Source: Eubacteriales Family XIII. Incertae Sedis bacterium
GTDB taxonomy: Bacteria > Bacillota > Clostridia > Peptostreptococcales > Anaerovoracaceae
Length of the DNA: 11,903 nt
NCBI GenBank assembly: GCA_031281765.1
Contig: JAITEX010000173.1
Location: 1 to 11,903 of the forward strand
Direction: 5' to 3'
The stretch's first letter is position 1. The number at the start of each line of letters is the position of its first letter. Positions 6,251 through 11,903 of the stretch are shown here, piece by piece. The notes under the pieces are model-generated. The model was not told the origin of the DNA and searched no databases. It saw only the letters and a program-made list of their open reading frames with translations. A program made the position numbers and the translations under genes.

Positions 6251-6943
6251 CAACATATCTATCTCGTTTTGTTTCAGTTTCCGGTAATGGCCCTCTTTCA
6301 AATTTCCGAGCCTCACCTCTCCGACGGCGGTGCGCTCAAGGTCGATGACCTTGTTACCGACCGCCGCAAACATCTTGCGAATCTGCCGGTTCTTCCCCTC
6401 GTGTATGCGTATCTCCACGAGCGCCGAGGATTTGCCCTGTTTAATAAGCTCCGTCTCAGCCGGCGCCGTCACATAGCCGCCGATGTCCACGCCGCGATTC
6501 AAACGGGCAAGCCGTTCCTTCGAAATCACTCCGGCGACCCGCGCACGGTACGTTTTGACCATCTCCGTTTTCGGATGCGTCAGCGCATGGGCAAAATCCC
6601 CGTCGTTCGTCATAACGAGAAGCCCCGTCGTTTCCGCATCAAGCCGGCCGACGGGATAGATCCGCTCCTCAATATCGGAGACGAGTTCCATCACCGTCGG
6701 CCGGCCCTTTTCATCGTCCGTCGTCGTGATATAGCCTTTCGGCTTGTTCAGCGCTATATAGACAAGCCGCCCGCGCGCCGACAGGTCGCGTCCGTCAACA
6801 GACACGATGTCGCCATCCGCCACATCGATACCGGGGCTGTCCGCGACCGTCCCGTTCACCTTGACGCGCCCGCCAAATACGAGCTCATCCGCCTTGCGGC
6901 GGCTCGCTACGCCCGCCTGCGCTATATATCTGTTCAACCGCAT
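6242..6943 (-). CDS. rluB: RsuA/RluB-family rRNA pseudouridine synthase
   Basis: 233 aa, complete. Converts a uridine of rRNA to pseudouridine, probably in 23S rRNA (RluB type). Seen: an N-terminal S4 RNA-binding domain (about 1-58; RLNRYIAQAGVASRRKADEL), the catalytic domain with GRLD at 99-102 (catalytic D102) in YPVGRLDAETTGLLVMTNDGD, and the HEGKNRQIRKMF motif at 181-192. Length fits the family. It begins 44 bases after the symporter gene and is probably co-transcribed with it, as no terminator intervenes; a small GC hairpin (CCTGC-GCAGG, about 6966-6979) lies between. Shine-Dalgarno is weak: AGGATGAG is farther from the ATG than usual. Choice between RluB and RsuA is based on length and motif style and is not certain. 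Confidence 0.88.
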   Translation of the reverse strand: MRLNRYIAQAGVASRRKADELVFGGRVKVNGTVADSPGIDVADGDIVSVDGRDLSARGRLVYIALNKPKGYITTTDDEKGRPTVMELVSDIEERIYPVGRLDAETTGLLVMTNDGDFAHALTHPKTEMVKTYRARVAGVISKERLARLNRGVDIGGYVTAPAETELIKQGKSSALVEIRIHEGKNRQIRKMFAAVGNKVIDLERTAVGEVRLGNLKEGHYRKLKQNEIDMLKK

Positions 6944-6987
6944 ACTACTACTATTTTCTCATCCTGCCTGCCGCCGCAGGGCGCGCG

Positions 6988-8409
6988 TTACTTGTCCTTC
7001 TTTGCGCGCGCTTCCTTGCGCTCACGCTCAATATCGCTGCGCAGCGGTATCGGCGCCTCGTCGGCCAGATCGAGATTCCCCGGCTTAAGGGAGAACTTCG
7101 TTTCATTCGCTATAACCTTTGAGAGCATCAGTACCGCGACGATATTCGGTATGGCCATCAGCGCGTTCAGCGTATCGGCGATATTCCACACGATGTCGAG
7201 GGCTATCGTCGCGCCGAGGAATGCGATGATAATATAGAGCACCCGGTACGGAATCACGGCTTTGACCCCGAAGAGATAGTCGATGCAGCGGTCCCCGTAA
7301 TAGCTCCACCCGAGTATCGTCGAGGAAGCAAAGGTAAGAATGCCGACCACGAGAATCACCGAGCCGATAACGCCCAGATCGTTAAAGGCGACCGTCGTAA
7401 TGTGCATACCGCCGAGATCCTCCGGAGTGAGGCCGTTTTTAAGTATGGTCGTGGTGAGGACCAATCCCGTCATAAGACAGATGACGACCGTATCCCAGAA
7501 GGTCCCCGTCATCGAGACAAGCGCCTGCCTGACGGGATTCTTCGTCTTTGCGGCAGCGGCAACAATCGGGGCGGAACCCATTCCCGACTCATTCGAGAAG
7601 AGGCCGCGCGCCACGCCGAACCGCATGGCGGCCATAACGCCCTGGCCGAGGAAGCCGCCTGCTACCGCTTTCGCGCTGAACGCGTCGGTGGCAATCGTCG
7701 CGAATGCCGCGCCGATGTATTTTGCGTTCATAACGAGGAGGACCAGACAGCCGAGTATGTAGAAGATGGCCATAAACGGCACGAGTTTCTCGCAGACCTT
7801 TGCGATCCACTTGATGCCGCCAATCAGGACCGCGCCGACGAGTACCACGAGGAGTATGCCGGTGGCCCAATACGGGACGTTCAGATTGTCTTTCAGTATC
7901 GTGGCCGTCGCGTTTGCCTGTACCCCGCTGCCGATGCCGAACGCGCAGATAGCGGTCAGCACAGCGAAGACGACGCCGAGCCACCGGATATTGAGCCCCC
8001 GCTGCAGGGCGTACATCGCCCCGCCGAGCATTCCGCCTGTCTCATCTTTGACCCGGTATTTGACGGAGATAAGGCATTCCGAATACTTGGTGGCAATGCC
8101 GAAGACGCCGGTGAGCCACATCCAAAGCACGGCGCCCGGGCCGCCCGCGGCGATAGCCGTACCGACGCCGACGATATTACCGGTCCCGATAGTCGAGGCG
8201 AGCGCTGTCGTCAGGGCGCCGAACTGGGATACGTCGCCCTCGCTGCCTTCATCTTTTGTGAATGAGAGTTTGATTGCCTTGAAAATCTTTTTTTGAATAA
8301 AGCCTGTCCTGAACGTCAGGAACACGTGTGTGCCAACGAGAAGAACCAGAAACCACGGTCCCCAAACCCATCCGTTGACAAGTGAAACAATGTCAGTGAA
8401 CTTTTCCAT
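6988..8409 (-). CDS. AGCS-family sodium:alanine/glycine symporter
   Basis: 473 aa, complete. An inner-membrane carrier importing alanine, glycine or a related amino acid with Na+ (or H+). Seen: many hydrophobic segments across the protein (for example about 17-34, 89-106, 143-160, 179-198, 208-227, 303-321, 346-363, 387-405, 410-429); the family segments ALASTIGTGNIVGVGTA (69-85) and FGVARGLFSNESGMGSAP (264-281); a charged cytoplasmic tail from about 440. Length is usual for AGCS proteins. GGAGGT just upstream of the ATG supports the start. It leads a likely two-gene unit with rluB and has its own promoter at 8485-8514, back-to-back with the metal regulator. The exact amino acid cannot be read from sequence. 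Confidence 0.93.
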   Translation of the reverse strand: MEKFTDIVSLVNGWVWGPWFLVLLVGTHVFLTFRTGFIQKKIFKAIKLSFTKDEGSEGDVSQFGALTTALASTIGTGNIVGVGTAIAAGGPGAVLWMWLTGVFGIATKYSECLISVKYRVKDETGGMLGGAMYALQRGLNIRWLGVVFAVLTAICAFGIGSGVQANATATILKDNLNVPYWATGILLVVLVGAVLIGGIKWIAKVCEKLVPFMAIFYILGCLVLLVMNAKYIGAAFATIATDAFSAKAVAGGFLGQGVMAAMRFGVARGLFSNESGMGSAPIVAAAAKTKNPVRQALVSMTGTFWDTVVICLMTGLVLTTTILKNGLTPEDLGGMHITTVAFNDLGVIGSVILVVGILTFASSTILGWSYYGDRCIDYLFGVKAVIPYRVLYIIIAFLGATIALDIVWNIADTLNALMAIPNIVAVLMLSKVIANETKFSLKPGNLDLADEAPIPLRSDIERERKEARAKKDK

Positions 8410-8470
8410 AGGTAACCTCCGATTGCGTAGTGGGCGTGAACGCCCTTATCCAAAACAGTAATGAAGTGAA

Positions 8471-8484
8471 AATAATGCATAATT
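8471..8484. promoter_or_regulatory. Quasi-palindrome at the symporter transcription start (possible operator)
   Basis: AATAATGCATAATT: 14 bases with one mismatched pair, centred on ATGCAT, overlapping the predicted +1 of the symporter promoter. A bound repressor would block the start. The binding protein is unknown; the adjacent divergent regulator is one candidate. Confidence 0.25.
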
Positions 8485-8514
8485 ATCATACCACAAAAAG
8501 TAAGAAAAGTTCAA
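8485..8514 (-). promoter_or_regulatory. Promoter of the AGCS symporter gene
   Basis: On the minus strand TTGAAC (8509-8514), an 18-base spacer, TATGAT (8485-8490) with extended -10 TGG just upstream. The predicted start near 8478 gives a leader of about 68 nt, which contains a short GC hairpin (GGGCG/CGCCC, 8431-8444) but is too short for a glycine riboswitch. Confidence 0.65.
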
Positions 8515-8521
8515 CAAATCA

Positions 8522-8530
8522 TGTTACAAT
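8522..8530 (+). promoter_or_regulatory. Extended -10 promoter of the DtxR/MntR-like gene, suggesting a leaderless mRNA
   Basis: TGTTACAAT: TG, one base, TACAAT at 8525-8530. Transcription would start about seven bases on, at 8537, which is the A of the start codon. No Shine-Dalgarno sequence is present between 8505 and 8536. A -35 is not obvious (AAGAAA at 8502-8507). Confidence 0.5.
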
Positions 8531-8536
8531 AAACGC

Positions 8537-8902
8537 ATGACAATATATGAATCAGGCGAAGACTATTTAGAGACTATACTCATCCTTATGGAGCGCAACG
8601 GCAGCGTGCGTTCCATCGATATTGCGCACGAACTCGGCTTCTCGAAGCCGAGCATCAGCCGCGCCATGGGAATACTGAAACGCAGCGGGTTTATCGATAT
8701 AGACGAAAACGGCAGCATTACGCTGACGCAGGAGGGCCTCAAAAAAGCGGCCTCCGTCTATGAGCGCCACAACCTTATCGCGGACTATCTCGAAACGGCC
8801 CTCGGCGTCGGGCGCGAAACGGCGCTTGAGGACGCGTGCCGCATCGAACATATTATCAGTGATGAGTCCTTTGAAAAAATGAAAGCCTTCCTAAAAGAAT
8901 AA
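8537..8902 (+). CDS. Small DtxR/MntR-family metal-dependent regulator
   Basis: 121 aa, complete; the only plus-strand gene. Seen: a winged helix-turn-helix at about 1-65 (SIDIAHELGFSKPSISRAMGILKRSG) and a dimerisation/metal domain at about 70-121 (ACRIEHIISDE); no C-terminal SH3-like domain, so it is MntR-like in size. By alignment from memory with Bacillus subtilis MntR (D8, E11, H77, E99, E102, H103) and DtxR (M10, C102, E105, H106), it has D9, E12, H78, C101, E104, H105. The N-terminal ligands look like MntR but the Cys looks like DtxR; most DtxR ancillary ligands (E83, H98) are replaced. Known: the family represses metal uptake genes when loaded with Fe or Mn. The metal here is uncertain. 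No metal transporter is nearby; it is divergent from the amino acid symporter, 127 bases apart. No ribosome binding site is seen. Confidence 0.85.
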   Translation: MTIYESGEDYLETILILMERNGSVRSIDIAHELGFSKPSISRAMGILKRSGFIDIDENGSITLTQEGLKKAASVYERHNLIADYLETALGVGRETALEDACRIEHIISDESFEKMKAFLKE

Positions 8903-8903
8903 A

Positions 8904-9935
8904 TCAGCTTGCGGAAGTGTCGGTAATGCCTTCGGCGGCGGTCGGCGTTTCGTTTCCGCCTACGGGCAGCTGCGCGAGAATCACTGCGAGGAACATAAGC
9001 CCGCAGCCGAGTATCTCCCTGCCCGACATCTTTTCATGCAGTATCAGCATACCGCCGATAACGGCAAAGACGGATTCGAGACTCATAAGGATGGCCGCGG
9101 CCGAGGGGTTTGCATACCGTTGGCCGACCGCCTGAAGCGTGAAGCCTATACCCGACGAGACTATCCCCGCGTAGAGCAGCGAAACCATTACGGCCTGCAG
9201 CGCCTCTGCGGTAAGCGATTCCTTGACGAAAAAAGGGTCTGCGAACGGCGCGCAGATAAAGGCGAATATGCCCGCGAACAGGAACTGCAGGGCACAGAGC
9301 CGGATCACGTCCGTCTGGCCGAACTTCGATACGAAATGGTCTATGACGAGAATGTGCGACGCCCAGCCGATGGAGCCGATAAGTATGACGAGGTCGCCGA
9401 TTTTGATATGAAGCCCCTCCGTGATGCAGAGGAAGTAGAGGCCGCCCGCCGCAATCAGGACGCTGACCCAGGTATTCCAATGCGTTTTGTGTTTCAGGAA
9501 GATGCCGAGTATCGGTACGAGCACGATGTAGAGCGCCGTCAAAAAACCGGCCTTCGACGCCGTGGTGAAAACGATGCCCACCTGCTGAGAATTTCCCGCG
9601 AAGAAAAGTATCGCGCCGCAGGCCATGCCGCCCTTCAGCAGCTCGCGCACCGTAGCGGGAGCCTGGGAGGGCTCGGCGGTATGTTCCCCCGCGGCTTCCG
9701 GCTTCCCGCGCCGCGCTTTCTGTATCGTGTTCATCACAACAATCGTTAGCGCGATGACCGCGGCGCCGAGGATCATGCGCGCGCCCGAAAAGAAAAACGG
9801 GCCGACGTGCTCCATGCCGGCGCGCTGCGACACGAACCCCATGCCCCAGAGGAAGGCCGTAAAAGCGAGGATGCTCGAAGACAGCGCTACATTGCGCCGC
9901 CGGATTTGCTTTTCTGTTTTTTCACTCGTAGCCAT
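8904..9935 (-). CDS. EamA/DMT-superfamily transporter
   Basis: 343 aa, complete. An inner-membrane drug/metabolite-type exporter or importer; substrate unknown. Seen: two EamA repeats, about ten hydrophobic segments, starting near residue 18 (SSSILAFTAFLWGMGFVSQRAG, typical of the first repeat) and with the second repeat from about 165 (IGDLVILIGSIGWASHILVID); a polar loop of about 28 residues (about 72-99) between segments 2 and 3; a polar tail after about 325. Length is a little above the usual 290-310 because of loop and tail. The start has only a weak Shine-Dalgarno, and the gene follows the acyl-CoA synthetase by 47 bases on the same strand, so co-transcription is likely. Its stop and that of the convergent regulator are one base apart, with no terminator visible between. 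Confidence 0.9.
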   Translation of the reverse strand: MATSEKTEKQIRRRNVALSSSILAFTAFLWGMGFVSQRAGMEHVGPFFFSGARMILGAAVIALTIVVMNTIQKARRGKPEAAGEHTAEPSQAPATVRELLKGGMACGAILFFAGNSQQVGIVFTTASKAGFLTALYIVLVPILGIFLKHKTHWNTWVSVLIAAGGLYFLCITEGLHIKIGDLVILIGSIGWASHILVIDHFVSKFGQTDVIRLCALQFLFAGIFAFICAPFADPFFVKESLTAEALQAVMVSLLYAGIVSSGIGFTLQAVGQRYANPSAAAILMSLESVFAVIGGMLILHEKMSGREILGCGLMFLAVILAQLPVGGNETPTAAEGITDTSAS

Positions 9936-9982
9936 TAATCCATACTATCACGCAGCTGCCCATCGTGGCAATGATTCACTTG

Positions 9983-11614
9983 CTATTTCCGTATCTCTAC
10001 GCGTCTTACCTTCCCCGAGATGGTCTTTGGCAGCTCGGTGACGAACTCTATGACACGAGGGATCTTGTAGGCCGCCGCATTCGCGCGCGTGAACGCGCGT
10101 ATCTCCTTCGACAGTTCCGGGCTCGGTTCGAATCCCTCGCGCAGAATAATGCTCGCCTTGATGATCTGGCCCCTGATGGGGTCCGGAGCGCCCGTCACCG
10201 CGCATTCGAGGACGGAGGGATGCTGCTGCACGACGCTCTCGACCTCGAACGGGCCGATGCGGTAGCCGGCCGATTTGATGATGTCGTCCGAACGCCCGAC
10301 AAACGTAAAATAGCCGTCGGCGTCCCTCTTTACGAGATCGCCCGTATGGTAGAGGCCGCCTTGCCACGCGTAGTCCGTCATGTCCGGATTGCGGTAATAG
10401 CCCATAAAGACGCCGAGCCCGCCGGGTGCTATCCGCAGGCATAACTCCCCTTCGCCGCTTCCCGCTACCTCGCGGCCCTCCGGGTCAACCAATACGATGT
10501 CGTACATCGGGTTTGCCTTGCCGAGGCTCCCCGCCCGCGGCTCCGTGTAGGGCGTCGTCAGCACTATCGGCACGGTTTCCGTCTGCCCGTAGCACTCCCG
10601 TATTTTAATGCCCGTGCGCGTGAGAAATTCACCATATACGGATTCGTTCAGCGGCTCGCCCGCGGACGTCGCGTATTCGAGCGCGGACAAATCATACTTC
10701 GGGAAATCTGCCGTCAGCAGCACGCGGTAGACGGTCGGAGGCGCGCAAAACGAGGTGACGCGGTGTTTCGCGAGCATACGCAGCAGCGCGGACGGTATGA
10801 GCTTCTCGTGGTCGTAGACAAAGACGGCCGCCCCGACTATCCATTGCCCGAAGATTTTGCCCCAGACAGCCTTGCCCCATCCCGTGTCCGAGAGCGTGAA
10901 ATGCAGGCTGCCCGGGTGCAGGTTCTGCCAGTACTTCGCCGTCACGATATGCGCGAGCGGATAGGTGTGGTTGTGCGCCACCATCTTCGGGTAGCCCGTC
11001 GTGCCGGACGTGAAATACAGCAGCAGCATATCCTCGTTCACCGTGACGCGCGGCAGGCTCTCGCCCGTCATATATCCCGCTATGCCGCAGTCGAACAGCT
11101 CCCAACCGAAATCCGGATTCCCCGCATCCGTCCCGATGCGTATGAGGCGCTGCACGGACGGCGATTCGGCCTGCGCCCCCTCCACCGCCTGTATAATATG
11201 TTCGTCGTCCGCAGCCATAATGGCGTTGACAGACGCGGCTCTGTTGCGGTACGCAATATCGTCCGCCGTCAGCAGATGGGTCGCAGGTATCGCGACCGCG
11301 CCGATCTTCATAAGTCCGACAAGGGCAAACCAGAACTGTACGCGCCGTTTCAAAATGAGCATAACGCGGTCGCCCCTGCCAATGCCGAGGCTTTTGAAAT
11401 ACCGTGCCGCCGCGTCCGAGTAGTCCTTCATCTCGCGGAAACTGTAGCTGCGCGCGCCGCCGTCGTCACTGTCCCATACGAGGCATACGCGCTCCGGCTC
11501 CGCCTCCGCGCGCGCGTCCACGCAGTCAAACCCGAAGTTGTAATTCTCCGGGACCTCCACCGTGAAGTTATCCCGGAAATCCTCATAGCCGCTATAATCC
11601 CGTATCGCTTTCAT
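9983..11614 (-). CDS. AMP-forming acyl-CoA synthetase (medium-chain/acetyl-CoA-synthetase-like)
   Basis: 543 aa from the ATG at 11614. Activates a carboxylic acid to its CoA thioester through an acyl-AMP. Seen: P-loop TSGTTGYPK at 202-210, YGQTET at 342-347, YHTGD at 422-426 (D426), GRSDDIIKSAGYR at 440-452, and the C-terminal catalytic lysine K535 in TISGKVRR. The set is complete, so the enzyme should be active. The overall pattern fits the ACSM/medium-chain group; the acid substrate (acetate, short or medium chain, aromatic) cannot be decided. Start choice: the frame stays open to a TTG at 11671, but GAGAGGG lies five bases before the ATG at 11614 and the extra 19 residues are Arg-rich and unlike the family. 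It is followed closely by the EamA transporter. Confidence 0.92.
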   Translation of the reverse strand: MKAIRDYSGYEDFRDNFTVEVPENYNFGFDCVDARAEAEPERVCLVWDSDDGGARSYSFREMKDYSDAAARYFKSLGIGRGDRVMLILKRRVQFWFALVGLMKIGAVAIPATHLLTADDIAYRNRAASVNAIMAADDEHIIQAVEGAQAESPSVQRLIRIGTDAGNPDFGWELFDCGIAGYMTGESLPRVTVNEDMLLLYFTSGTTGYPKMVAHNHTYPLAHIVTAKYWQNLHPGSLHFTLSDTGWGKAVWGKIFGQWIVGAAVFVYDHEKLIPSALLRMLAKHRVTSFCAPPTVYRVLLTADFPKYDLSALEYATSAGEPLNESVYGEFLTRTGIKIRECYGQTETVPIVLTTPYTEPRAGSLGKANPMYDIVLVDPEGREVAGSGEGELCLRIAPGGLGVFMGYYRNPDMTDYAWQGGLYHTGDLVKRDADGYFTFVGRSDDIIKSAGYRIGPFEVESVVQQHPSVLECAVTGAPDPIRGQIIKASIILREGFEPSPELSKEIRAFTRANAAAYKIPRVIEFVTELPKTISGKVRRVEIRK

Positions 11615-11680
11615 CTGTTCCCTCTCACGCTTATTACGCCGCCGGCCATTCCTGCCGGACAAGCGCCACAAAATACTTTC

Positions 11681-11714
11681 ATAATAAAACTATTCTTCTG
11701 ATAATAAACTATTC
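11681..11714. repeat. Tandem imperfect direct repeat upstream of the acyl-CoA synthetase gene
   Basis: ATAATAAAACTATTC (11681-11695), spacer TTCTG, ATAATAAACTATTC (11701-11714): two copies differing by one A, 20 bases apart, about 70-100 bases before the start codon. They contain TATTAT -10-like hexamers on the minus strand but no clear -35. Possible operator pair or small duplication. Confidence 0.45.
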
Positions 11715-11736
11715 GCGCGCCTATGACAAGCGCGCG
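11714..11736 (-). terminator. Candidate terminator of the partial gene at the right edge
   Basis: On the minus strand CGCGCGC, nine-base loop TTGTCATAG, GCGCGCG: a perfect 7-bp GC stem, followed by AATAGTTTATT, which is T-rich but interrupted. It lies about 57 bases after the TAG at 11793-11795. Confidence 0.5.
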
Positions 11737-11770
11737 CGTCACTGGAGTTTCCGTGTTTTTCATAAAATGC

Positions 11771-11784
11771 ATTGATATATCAAT
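11771..11784. repeat. Perfect 14-base palindrome
   Basis: ATTGATATATCAAT lies just downstream of the partial gene's stop codon. It could be a regulator site; AT-rich palindromes of this length also occur by chance. Confidence 0.3.
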
Positions 11785-11792
11785 AGAGGGGG

Positions 11793-11903
11793 CTATGCGT
11801 CCCGGTCGAAATTTCCTATGGTGATGTCGCGCGACACGGCATAGCGGCCGCCGTTCACCGATGTGACCACGCAGCGCAGGGTATAGTAACCGTTCCGGCG
11901 CGC
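11793..11903 (-). CDS. 3' end of an unrecognised gene
   Basis: The minus strand is open from the window edge to TAG at 11793-11795, giving 36 residues that include NGYYTLRCVVTSVNGGRYAV and end ITIGNFDRDA. The alternating hydrophobic pattern suggests a beta-strand-rich C-terminus, such as an Ig-like or pilin-like domain, but I do not recognise a family. The 5' part lies outside the window. Confidence 0.5.
   Translation of the reverse strand, partial: ARRNGYYTLRCVVTSVNGGRYAVSRDITIGNFDRDA

Noticed and set aside
8410..8478. Glycine riboswitch in the symporter leader
   Set aside because: The leader is only about 68 nt with one short hairpin, too short for a glycine aptamer, and no aptamer core is seen.
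11648..11666. Sigma-54-like TGGCGC...GGCA ahead of the acyl-CoA synthetase gene on the minus strand
   Set aside because: The spacing is right, but the -12 element lacks the TT and the -24 element has a mismatch; the match is too weak to report as a promoter.
11615..11671. Upstream TTG start adding 19 residues to the acyl-CoA synthetase
   Set aside because: The ATG at 11614 has a good ribosome binding site; the extra residues are Arg-rich and unlike the family N-terminus.

Overview
The window looks like chromosomal DNA of an anaerobic, amino-acid-using bacterium of moderately high GC content, most likely a Gram-positive-type Firmicute (Clostridia or Negativicutes grade). The basis is a SipW-dependent (TasA/camelysin-like) surface protein, strong GGAGG ribosome binding sites, a full-length lysine 2,3-aminomutase behind a sigma-54-type promoter, a Na+/amino-acid symporter and a small DtxR/MntR-type metal regulator. 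The exact taxon cannot be fixed from the sequence; a Synergistetes-like lineage is not excluded.

Layout, left to right. All genes but one are on the minus strand. (1) 6-797: TasA-like exported protein. (2) 798-1236: AT-rich gap with its leader and the terminator of the next gene. (3) 1237-2499: saccharopine-dehydrogenase-family oxidoreductase. (4) 2666-4192: AraC-type regulator with an N-terminal cupin and an unusual C-terminal extension. (5) 4193-4777: long AT-rich gap with two perfect DnaA boxes plus a near match, and the terminator of (6). (6) 4778-6052: lysine 2,3-aminomutase with a sigma-54-type promoter. (7) 6242-6943 and 6988-8409: RluB-like pseudouridine synthase downstream of an AGCS alanine/glycine:cation symporter, ending in a strong terminator. 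(8) 8537-8902: plus-strand DtxR/MntR-like regulator, divergent from the symporter and apparently leaderless. (9) 8904-9935: EamA/DMT transporter, convergent with (8) with one base between stop codons. (10) 9983-11614: medium-chain-type acyl-CoA synthetase. (11) 11793-11903: the 3' end of an unrecognised minus-strand gene.

How they may work together. The dehydrogenase, AraC regulator and aminomutase form a neighbourhood that suggests lysine or beta-lysine metabolism. The first two share a near-identical 21-base promoter-region element. The aminomutase has its own promoter type, and the usual lysine-fermentation partners (kamDE, kdd, kce, kal) and the beta-lysine acetyltransferase are absent from the window. 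The strongest points for follow-up are the sigma-54 promoter with possible upstream activator half-sites, the DnaA-box cluster, the shared element, the AraC protein's C-terminal domain and the mixed metal-site residues of the small regulator. I saw no CRISPR array, tRNA, rRNA, insertion sequence or prophage.
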